Origin: Flavobacterium sp. TR2
GTDB lineage: Bacteria; Bacteroidota; Bacteroidia; Flavobacteriales; Flavobacteriaceae
Direction of reading: 5' to 3'
NCBI RefSeq assembly: GCF_025252405.1
Contig: NZ_CP104307.1
Location: 3,596,001 to 3,660,000, forward strand
DNA length: 64,000 bases
In this document: in pieces, positions 7,114-14,368 of the stretch
Layout of the letters: every line of letters begins with the position of its first letter
Numbering within the stretch: the first letter of the stretch is position 1
Translations under genes and position numbers: made by a program
The notes under the pieces: model-generated
What the model saw: the letters and a program-made list of their open reading frames with translations, nothing else
What the model was told of the DNA's origin: nothing
Databases searched by the model: none

Positions 7114-9822
7114 ATGATAGAAACCGTCGAAAATATAATAAATGAAACTAAAGGAAAAAACACATTTCCAAGCGCCATAATTCTGTGTTTTATAGTCTCT
7201 TTATTAGCAATTGATTTTTTTCCCTATTTTAAAAGTTTAGAAATCATTAATCCTCAGTTTTTCTATCTTTCGCTTGTTAATGTCTTGACAGCGATTTATT
7301 TGTATACGAATTCAAGTTTAATTTCTAAGGATATTATTTCAATTTTTAAGAAAAGTTATGTTTTAAAACTGTATTCTGGTTTTGTTTTTTTCTGTGCACT
7401 ATCCTATTTTGGCGCTAAAAACACATCGCTAGTATTTACAAAAATTACAGAAATAGCAATTGTATTTTGCTTATTTGTAAACCTCTCTATTCTTCTTAAA
7501 GACAAATTAAATCTCATTTATAAAATAGCTTTCATTGTTTCCATTAGCGCTTTTTTTCAGGCCTGGCAACAATTGGCACAGTTTGTCATTACACCAAAAA
7601 ACGTTGCAATAATCGACCTTTTGGACGGAATGAAAGGCAATACAGGAAACATAAACATTCTAGCGGCCAGTTTAACTATAAAAATCCCATTTATACTGAC
7701 TGCAATGCTTTATTATAGGAATTACAAAAGACTTTTTCTTCTAATCGCGCTTTTTTCAGTTGCGTCAGTCATTTTTTTAACTGGAGCGAGAACACCTTTA
7801 ATAAATATATTTTTATTGTGCTTAATTTATACAGCATATATACTTAGAGAATATGCTTTTAAAAAAGCCGCTTTCATCAGAATTTCCTATTTGATTTTAC
7901 CGCTATTGCTTGCCATCATTTTTTCTAATTCAATATTCGATAAGACAAGAGATAATGAGCGATATGTTTCACTAGAAAATAGAGTTGAACGAATCAATGC
8001 TGAAGATGCTTCATCTAAAGCGCGTCTTTCGTACTGGAAAAATGCGCTCCAAATGAGTCATAAATATCCATTTTTAGGGATTGGTTTAGGCAATTATCAG
8101 ATAGAATCAATTCCGTATGAAAGAACAATTTCGAATGATCTCGTTGTTTCCCTCCACGCACACAATGATTTTCTTGAAATTTTAGCAGAAACCGGAATTA
8201 TCAATGGACTAATTTACTTTTCGCTTTTTGTTTGTCTTTTAATTGTCAGCGTGAAGAATGCAATTAAATCCAGCAATAAAGAATCTGAGTTGCGTTCTAT
8301 TTTAATTTTAATGCTGCTTATTGTTTACGGAATAGATTCTCTGTTTAATTTCCCAATGTACAGGCCAACGATGGCTATCTTCTTCAGCCTTTTGCTTGCT
8401 CTTAGCTTGTTGAATAATGCTAAAACTTTGGAAGCAAGATCAATAAGTAATTCTGTAATTAAAATTATGATTGCAGTATTAATTGCAACATCATTAATAA
8501 CCAGCTTTTCAGCATATGAAATTTACAAAGCTTCTCATTTAGAATATTTGATTTTTCTTGATGACATTAATATGAAAGATAAAGGAGAGCTAAGTGGCGA
8601 TGAAGTCATTAAAAGAATGTCGGCGTATCCTAATGTTTTTAATACTTCGGAATCGTTTTATGAATATGCAGGAATTTATTATATCCGTGAAAAACAATAT
8701 GATAAGGCGTTAAAATGCCTTTCAGAGGCTAATAAGATAAATGGCTACACAGGGCGAGTTTTGTTTTATAAAGCTGTAATTTCCAGAAATAAAAAAGATC
8801 TAGACAGTGCTTACTTTTACTCAAAGCAAGCCTTTTATTTACGCCCGCGAAATTCTGATTTTTATCAGGCTTCATTCAACTTTGCTGCTTTAAGAAAAGA
8901 TACTTTGGAGATGATAAAAGAGCATAAATTATTTAACGAGTACAGACCAGCAAGTCAAACTTGGATTGATGCAGCTAAAGCCCTAAGAGCTTCGGGGTAT
9001 AATTATAAAAATTTACTTGTTTTTGTGAATCAAGGATTGGAAGCTTTCCCTAAAGACAGCATATTAACAGCAATGAAAAATAATCTTTTAATAAGCGATT
9101 ATCTTATTGGCGGGCAAAATCTAGAAATGCAATCTGATTTAAATAAAGCCTTGAGTTCGTACGAACAAATTTTAAAGATCGACTCTCAAAATGTTTATGC
9201 GTTGCAAAATATCGGTTTTAATTATTTGAAGCAGGGCAAAACCAAAAACGCAATCAGCAGTTTGCTGAAAGCATCGCAGCATCCGGGACTTACCGATGGA
9301 AAAACAGAGTTTTTTCTGGGCATTTGCTATTTTAAAGAAAATGATAAAGCAAATGGCTTAAAATACCTTAATTTATCAAAAGACAAGGGCTATCCTGCAG
9401 CAGAACAGATTATAACTGAAATCCAGAACATAAAAGGAGTCGATCAAAAGGCTCTAACAAAACGAAAAAATGATCATTTGATTGCTGAATATATTGCAGA
9501 AGGGCAAAAAAATGAAGAACAGAACAAAATGAGGGAGGCGCTTTTGTCTTACCAAAAAGCAGAAAAAATTGATCCTAAAAATATTTACGCGGCTCAAAAT
9601 ATTGGTTTCTATTATTTAAAAACGGGGCAATCCAAAAAAGCGATAAATTATTTATTGAATGCCTTAAAATCTCCAGGCTTAAATGATGGCAAAACAGAAT
9701 ATTTTTTAGCCATTTGTTACATTCAGCAGAATGATGCTGCTAATGCGTGCAAATATCTAGATGCATCAAAAAGCAAGAATTATTCTGAAGCGGGTCAAAT
9801 GATCAAAAAATTCTGCCGATAA
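7114..9822 (+). CDS. O-antigen ligase/polymerase (Wzy_C) domain protein with C-terminal TPR repeats
   Basis: 902 residues from the ATG at 7114. The first 480 residues hold about a dozen membrane helices with a Wzy_C-type region: GARTPL at about 230, RLSYWKNALQMSHKYPFLGIG and the HAHNDFLEILAETG motif near 345-360, typical of WaaL/Wzy glycan ligases and polymerases. The C-terminal 420 residues are TPR repeats, ending in two copies of a unit of about 120 residues (about 665-780 and 785-900) that share NIGFxYLKxG, PGLxDGKTExFLxICY and YLxxSKxKxY. It is not in a polysaccharide cluster. The Wzy_C region indicates an envelope glycan role; protein O-glycosylation ligase is another possibility. TPRs would lie on one membrane face and recruit a partner. 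Confidence 0.8.
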   Translation: MIETVENIINETKGKNTFPSAIILCFIVSLLAIDFFPYFKSLEIINPQFFYLSLVNVLTAIYLYTNSSLISKDIISIFKKSYVLKLYSGFVFFCALSYFGAKNTSLVFTKITEIAIVFCLFVNLSILLKDKLNLIYKIAFIVSISAFFQAWQQLAQFVITPKNVAIIDLLDGMKGNTGNINILAASLTIKIPFILTAMLYYRNYKRLFLLIALFSVASVIFLTGARTPLINIFLLCLIYTAYILREYAFKKAAFIRISYLILPLLLAIIFSNSIFDKTRDNERYVSLENRVERINAEDASSKARLSYWKNALQMSHKYPFLGIGLGNYQIESIPYERTISNDLVVSLHAHNDFLEILAETGIINGLIYFSLFVCLLIVSVKNAIKSSNKESELRSILILMLLIVYGIDSLFNFPMYRPTMAIFFSLLLALSLLNNAKTLEARSISNSVIKIMIAVLIATSLITSFSAYEIYKASHLEYLIFLDDINMKDKGELSGDEVIKRMSAYPNVFNTSESFYEYAGIYYIREKQYDKALKCLSEANKINGYTGRVLFYKAVISRNKKDLDSAYFYSKQAFYLRPRNSDFYQASFNFAALRKDTLEMIKEHKLFNEYRPASQTWIDAAKALRASGYNYKNLLVFVNQGLEAFPKDSILTAMKNNLLISDYLIGGQNLEMQSDLNKALSSYEQILKIDSQNVYALQNIGFNYLKQGKTKNAISSLLKASQHPGLTDGKTEFFLGICYFKENDKANGLKYLNLSKDKGYPAAEQIITEIQNIKGVDQKALTKRKNDHLIAEYIAEGQKNEEQNKMREALLSYQKAEKIDPKNIYAAQNIGFYYLKTGQSKKAINYLLNALKSPGLNDGKTEYFLAICYIQQNDAANACKYLDASKSKNYSEAGQMIKKFCR

Positions 9823-9934
9823 TTTTATTTAAAATAGAGCAGCATTTGCTTTTTAGTTTATTTCATAAATCCAAAACCTTCATTTTAAAACAAATTAGAA
9901 GTAAAATTTGAATATTTTTTAGCTCAAAAAGCCT

Positions 9935-9943
9935 TATTTTTGC
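9935..9943 (+). promoter_or_regulatory. -7 element of aroB
   Basis: TATTTTTGC, exact TAnnTTTGC, with the aroB ATG 22 nt downstream. The nearest TTTG (9907-9910) is 24 nt upstream, longer than the ideal 19. Confidence 0.55.
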
Positions 9944-9964
9944 CGTTTCAATTAACTTAGAAGT

Positions 9965-11032
9965 ATGAAATCTATTCAAGCCAATAACTACTTTGTGCAT
10001 TTTAATCAAAATGCATACACTGCTTTAAATACTCATTTAAGAGAAAGTAAATATTCTAATATTTTTATAATTGTTGATGATCAGACTAATGAATATTGTT
10101 TGTCTAAATTTATTCCGCTTTTGGAAACAGATTTGGCAATCGAAATCATAGAATTTGAAGCTGGTGAAGCAAATAAAAATGTCGAAACCTGCATTGAGAT
10201 CTGGAATATATTGACAGAACTTGGAGCAGACAGAAAATCGCTTATTATTAATTTAGGTGGCGGTGTCGTAACAGACTTAGGAGGCTTTGTTGCTTCTACT
10301 TTTAAGAGAGGCGTAGATTTTATAAACATCCCTACTACTCTATTATCGATGGTTGATGCTTCTGTTGGAGGAAAAACAGGAGTTGATTTGGGAAATCTTA
10401 AAAACCAGATTGGAGTAATTAATGTGCCTCAAATGGTATTGATAGACACTCAGTATTTGGAAACTTTACCGCAAAGCGAAATGCGCTCTGGTTTGGCAGA
10501 AATGCTAAAACACGGTTTAATATATGATGCCCCGTATTGGAGACAGTTTTCAGATTTAAAGTCGATCGTTTTTGACGAATTAGATCAATTGATTTACCGT
10601 TCTGTTGAAATAAAAAATGAAATCGTTATTCAGGATCCAACAGAAAAGAATATTCGTAAAGCATTGAATTTCGGACATACTTTGGGACACGCCATTGAGG
10701 GGTACTTTTTGGAAAGCGAAGAAAAAGCAACTTTATTGCATGGAGAAGCTATTGCAGTAGGAATGATTTTAGAAAGTTATATCTCTCTTCAAAAAGGATT
10801 AATTTCTGCTGAAGAATACAGAGAAATCAAAGCTGTCATAAAAGACATTTATGATGATGTGATTTTTGACGAAAATGACATTGATCCGATCTTAGAATTG
10901 TTAATTCATGACAAAAAAAATGAATACGGTTTGATTCAATTTGCGTTAATTGAAGGAATCGGAAAAATAAAAATTAACCAATCCGTTGAAAATAAATTGA
11001 TTCTAGAGGCGTTTGAAGATTATAAATCTTAA
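9965..11032 (+). CDS. aroB: 3-dehydroquinate synthase
   Basis: 355 residues, full length for AroB, the second enzyme of the shikimate pathway, which converts DAHP to 3-dehydroquinate with NAD and a divalent metal. Motifs are intact: GGGVVTDLGGFVASTFKRG (NAD and substrate site), TTLLSMVDASVGGKTGVD, GLAEMLKHG, LNFGHTLGHAIEG with metal-binding His, and LLHGEAIAVGM. A stand-alone gene with its own promoter. Nothing unusual in the sequence. Confidence 0.96.
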   Translation: MKSIQANNYFVHFNQNAYTALNTHLRESKYSNIFIIVDDQTNEYCLSKFIPLLETDLAIEIIEFEAGEANKNVETCIEIWNILTELGADRKSLIINLGGGVVTDLGGFVASTFKRGVDFINIPTTLLSMVDASVGGKTGVDLGNLKNQIGVINVPQMVLIDTQYLETLPQSEMRSGLAEMLKHGLIYDAPYWRQFSDLKSIVFDELDQLIYRSVEIKNEIVIQDPTEKNIRKALNFGHTLGHAIEGYFLESEEKATLLHGEAIAVGMILESYISLQKGLISAEEYREIKAVIKDIYDDVIFDENDIDPILELLIHDKKNEYGLIQFALIEGIGKIKINQSVENKLILEAFEDYKS

Positions 11033-11052
11033 ACTTTTTTTAATCAAAAGCG

Positions 11053-11085
11053 TTGCATTTGGTATATATTATTTTTTACATTTGC
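11053..11085 (+). promoter_or_regulatory. promoter of the arginine decarboxylase leader
   Basis: TTG at 11053-11055, 21 nt, then TACATTTGC at 11077-11085, a perfect -7 box. Transcription should start near 11090, giving the decarboxylase gene a 5' leader of about 245 nt. Confidence 0.55.
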
Positions 11086-11088
11086 CCC

Positions 11089-11268
11089 ATGAAAACAAAC
11101 AAGCAGCAAAGGCACTTCAGCTCTTACCGAAACAGACTCAACAGTTCTTTATTAAGAATGTTGAACCGTTTCTATAATAGTAAAAGCCCTTTCTGTTTTG
11201 ATGTGTTCCAATGTACAAAAGCAGAGCATGAAAAACTGCCTATTATATTTGCCAATATTAGAGTTTGA
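11089..11268 (+). CDS. possible small ORF in the leader of the arginine decarboxylase gene
   Basis: An open frame of 59 codons from the ATG at 11089; an in-frame TTG further upstream lies within the promoter and is rejected. The product is basic (Lys/Arg/Asn-rich N-terminus) with no recognised domain. Because the -7 box ends at 11085, the mRNA would begin at or next to this ATG, so translation would be leaderless. It ends 67 nt before the decarboxylase ATG. It may be a leader peptide, a real small protein or only an open frame in a regulatory 5' UTR. Confidence 0.35.
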   Translation: MKTNKQQRHFSSYRNRLNSSLLRMLNRFYNSKSPFCFDVFQCTKAEHEKLPIIFANIRV

Positions 11269-11335
11269 ATTTAAGATTAAGTCCCCAAAAACCTAAATTA
11301 AATTAAAATTACAATCTCTAAACATTGACAAATAA

Positions 11336-12739
11336 ATGAATACAAAATATTCTGATCTAATAAACCAAACATACTACTTTCCGCAAGAGGAATTTAAACT
11401 AAACAAAGACAACTTATTGTTTCACAATATCGATTTGATGAAATTGGTTGAACAGTATGGTACGCCATTAAAGTTTACTTACCTTCCTCAGATTTCTGAA
11501 AACATCAACAAAGCAAAAGCTTGGTTCAGAAAATCTATGGAAAAGAACAAATACGACGCAAAATATTACTATTGTTATTGCACAAAAAGCTCTCATTTTG
11601 AATATATTATGAATGAAGCTTTCAAGAATAACATTCACATCGAGACGTCATCTGCTTTTGATGTTAATATTGTGGAGAATTTATTAGAAAATGGAAAAAT
11701 CAACAAAAGCACGTATGTGATTTGTAATGGTTTTAAAAGAGACGAATACATTACTAACATAGGCAGGTTAATCAACAACGGACATAAAAACACTATTCCG
11801 ATTATTGATAATTACGAAGAGTTAGATTTGCTTCAGGCAGAAATTAAAGGGAAATTCAAAATTGGAATCCGTATTGCTGCCGAGGAAGAGCCTAAATTTG
11901 AGTTCTATACTTCTCGTTTAGGTATTGGTTACAAAAACATCGTTTCTTTCTATAAAAAACAAATTCAGGAAAATGATAAACTAGAGCTGAAAATGCTTCA
12001 CTTCTTTATCAATACCGGAATCAACGATACATCATATTATTGGAATGAGCTTGTAAAATGTATTAAAGTTTACATTGCGCTCAAAAAAGAATGTCCGACT
12101 TTGGACGGACTGAACATTGGCGGCGGTTTCCCTATTAAAAACTCACTTGCCTTTGAGTATGATTATCAATATATGATTGATGAAATTATCAATCAGATTA
12201 AAATTGCTTGTGATGAAGCTGAAGTTGATGTTCCAAATATTTTTACGGAATTTGGATCGTTTACTGTAGGCGAAAGCGGTGGTGCAATCTATCAGATTTT
12301 GTATCAAAAACAACAAAATGATAGAGAAAAATGGAATATGATCGATTCATCTTTCATTACCACTTTACCAGATACTTGGGCTATAAATAAACGTTTTATC
12401 ATGCTGGCAATCAACCGCTGGAATGATACTTACGAGCGGGTACTGTTGGGAGGTCTGACTTGTGATAGTGACGACTATTACAACTCTGAGCAAAACATGA
12501 ATGCAATTTACCTGCCTAAGTACAATAAAGAGAAGCCTTTATATATTGGTTTCTTTAATACTGGAGCTTATCAAGAAACAATTGGAGGATACGGAGGTCT
12601 GCACCACTGTTTGATTCCGCAGCCGAAACATATCTTGATTGACCGTGATGAAAATGGAATTCTGGCAACCGAAGTGTTCTCAGAACAACAGACTTCAGAC
12701 GATGTTTTAAAGATCTTAGGCTACAAAAAAAAGTTGTAA
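11336..12739 (+). CDS. arginine decarboxylase, short Bacteroidota type
   Basis: 467 residues of the alanine-racemase-fold (group IV) decarboxylases, which make agmatine from arginine with PLP. The PLP-binding lysine is K84 in CYCTKSSHF; the glycine-rich phosphate site is LNIGGGFP near 263; the substrate-site Cys/Asp motif is GGLTCDSDD near 382, which resembles the TCDSD of biosynthetic SpeA. It is much shorter than E. coli SpeA (about 650 residues) and lacks its extra helical domains. It is followed after 99 nt by a deoxyhypusine-synthase homologue, as in other flavobacteria, pointing to polyamine biosynthesis. Lysine or diaminopimelate decarboxylase is less likely given the TCDSD motif. Confidence 0.8.
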   Translation: MNTKYSDLINQTYYFPQEEFKLNKDNLLFHNIDLMKLVEQYGTPLKFTYLPQISENINKAKAWFRKSMEKNKYDAKYYYCYCTKSSHFEYIMNEAFKNNIHIETSSAFDVNIVENLLENGKINKSTYVICNGFKRDEYITNIGRLINNGHKNTIPIIDNYEELDLLQAEIKGKFKIGIRIAAEEEPKFEFYTSRLGIGYKNIVSFYKKQIQENDKLELKMLHFFINTGINDTSYYWNELVKCIKVYIALKKECPTLDGLNIGGGFPIKNSLAFEYDYQYMIDEIINQIKIACDEAEVDVPNIFTEFGSFTVGESGGAIYQILYQKQQNDREKWNMIDSSFITTLPDTWAINKRFIMLAINRWNDTYERVLLGGLTCDSDDYYNSEQNMNAIYLPKYNKEKPLYIGFFNTGAYQETIGGYGGLHHCLIPQPKHILIDRDENGILATEVFSEQQTSDDVLKILGYKKKL

Positions 12740-12838
12740 AAAAACGGCAGATTAAGTAATAATTTTTCTTAAAAAATTCTTAATTTGCATTAACATCCAA
12801 AAAGGTTAAACTTTTTAATTCAAAAAAAAACAAAAAAA

Positions 12839-13807
12839 ATGAAAGGACCAATCAGTCAGTTTATTGAGAAACATTATTTGCATTTTAACTCTGCTTCGTT
12901 AGTTGATGCTGCAAAAGCATACGAGCAGCAATTAGCTGATGGTGCGAAGATGCTGGTAAGTATGGCTGGCGCAATGAGTACTGCAGAAATTGGTAAAATT
13001 TTTGCCGAAGTAATCAGACAAGACAAAGTGCATATTATTTCATGTACTGGAGCAAATTTAGAAGAAGACATCATGAATTTAGTAGCTCATTCTCACTACG
13101 AGAGAGTTCCTAATTACCGTGATTTGACACCAGAAGACGAATGGGCTTTATTAGAAAGAGGATTAAATCGTGTTACAGACACTTGTATTCCTGAGCATGA
13201 AGCTTTCCGTCGTTTACAAAAACATATTTACAAAATTTGGAAAGATGCTGACGATAAAGGTGAGCGCTACTTCCCACACGAATTTATGTACAAAATGTTA
13301 TTGTCTGGCGTTTTAGAAGAATACTACGAAATTGATCTAAAAGATAGCTGGATGTATGCAGCTGCAGAGAAAAATTTACCAATTATCGTTCCAGGATGGG
13401 AAGATAGCACAATGGGTAATATCTTTGCTTCATACGTAATTAAAGGAGATTTAAAAGCATCTACTATGAAATCTGGTATAGAATACATGACTTTTCTTGC
13501 GGATTGGTATTCTAAAAACAGTTCAAACGGAATTGGATTCTTCCAAATCGGTGGTGGTATTGCGGGTGACTTCCCTATCTGTGTAGTGCCAATGCTATAC
13601 CAAGATATGGAAATGCACGATGTTCCATTTTGGAGCTATTTCTGCCAGATCTCAGATTCAACAACTAGTTATGGTTCTTACTCTGGGGCAGTTCCAAATG
13701 AGAAAATCACTTGGGGTAAATTAGACATCAAAACCCCAAAATTTATTATTGAATCGGATGCTACAATTGTAGCTCCGTTAATTTTTGCATACTTATTAGA
13801 TTTATAA
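12839..13807 (+). CDS. deoxyhypusine synthase family protein (probable polyamine enzyme)
   Basis: 322 residues. True deoxyhypusine synthase moves the aminobutyl group of spermidine to a lysine of eIF5A, a protein bacteria lack; bacterial homologues are thought to act on small polyamines, for example as homospermidine synthases. The NAD-binding core is visible (MVSMAGAMSTAEIG, ISCTGANLEED, VPGWEDSTMGN) and the catalytic Lys is kept in ITWGKLD (K294, matching the WGK lysine of eukaryotic DHS). Its position next to arginine decarboxylase supports a role in polyamine synthesis. The exact reaction is unknown; agmatine or putrescine may be the acceptor (inference). Confidence 0.85.
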   Translation: MKGPISQFIEKHYLHFNSASLVDAAKAYEQQLADGAKMLVSMAGAMSTAEIGKIFAEVIRQDKVHIISCTGANLEEDIMNLVAHSHYERVPNYRDLTPEDEWALLERGLNRVTDTCIPEHEAFRRLQKHIYKIWKDADDKGERYFPHEFMYKMLLSGVLEEYYEIDLKDSWMYAAAEKNLPIIVPGWEDSTMGNIFASYVIKGDLKASTMKSGIEYMTFLADWYSKNSSNGIGFFQIGGGIAGDFPICVVPMLYQDMEMHDVPFWSYFCQISDSTTSYGSYSGAVPNEKITWGKLDIKTPKFIIESDATIVAPLIFAYLLDL

Positions 13808-13815
13808 GATAATTT

Positions 13816-14232
13816 ATGAAAAGAGTTATAGTAGACTACGCCAAACTTACCAACGAAATTTTAAACCTTTTGGTTGAAAAATTTCCTGATGGTTATGATG
13901 ATTCGGATGTAATCCGTTTTAGAAATGCTAAAAACGAATTGGTTGAAGCTGTTGAAGTTCGTACTGAAGATACAATTTACTTGGTAAAAATTAGTACAAA
14001 ACTTGCTGACAGAATTGAAAACTACGATGAGGATGACGATTTAGATGTTGATGTAGATGCAATTGCACCAGTTAAAGGTATAGATCTTGATGATGATATA
14101 AGTGACGATGATGATGACGATGATAATCACGATAAGCCTGATACAGATGGTGGCGATGATGACGATGACGATGATGATGATGACAAAGCTGATACTGATT
14201 ATGATGAAGAAGACGAAGATGATGAAGATTAA
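13816..14232 (+). CDS. small protein with an Asp-rich acidic tail
   Basis: 138 residues, 8 nt behind the deoxyhypusine-synthase homologue and likely co-transcribed. Residues 1-75 look folded (alpha then beta pattern; ends IYLVKISTKLADRIENY). Residues 76-138 are almost entirely Asp/Glu with short breaks (PVKG, HDKPDTDGG). No catalytic motif is present. Such a tail could bind cations or polyamines, or mimic nucleic acid; this is a guess from composition. A terminator follows at once. Confidence 0.75.
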   Translation: MKRVIVDYAKLTNEILNLLVEKFPDGYDDSDVIRFRNAKNELVEAVEVRTEDTIYLVKISTKLADRIENYDEDDDLDVDVDAIAPVKGIDLDDDISDDDDDDDNHDKPDTDGGDDDDDDDDDDKADTDYDEEDEDDED

Positions 14233-14254
14233 TTCATTTTCTTTCTAATAATTA

Positions 14255-14286
14255 AAAGGAACTCTGTTTAGGGTTCCTTTTTTTGT
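14255..14286 (+). terminator. terminator of the arginine decarboxylase-DHS-acidic protein unit
   Basis: AAAGGAAC / GTTCCTTT stem with an 8-10 nt loop, followed by seven T residues. Confidence 0.85.
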
Positions 14287-14368
14287 GACACAGTATTACT
14301 AAATAAATATATTTTTGTTTTTATAAGATTATTTTTACATTTAAGTCTTAAACAAAAAGTATAGGCCT

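Noticed and set aside
12839..13807. Protein hypusination enzyme
   Set aside because: Bacteria have no eIF5A; the homologue most likely acts on small polyamines.
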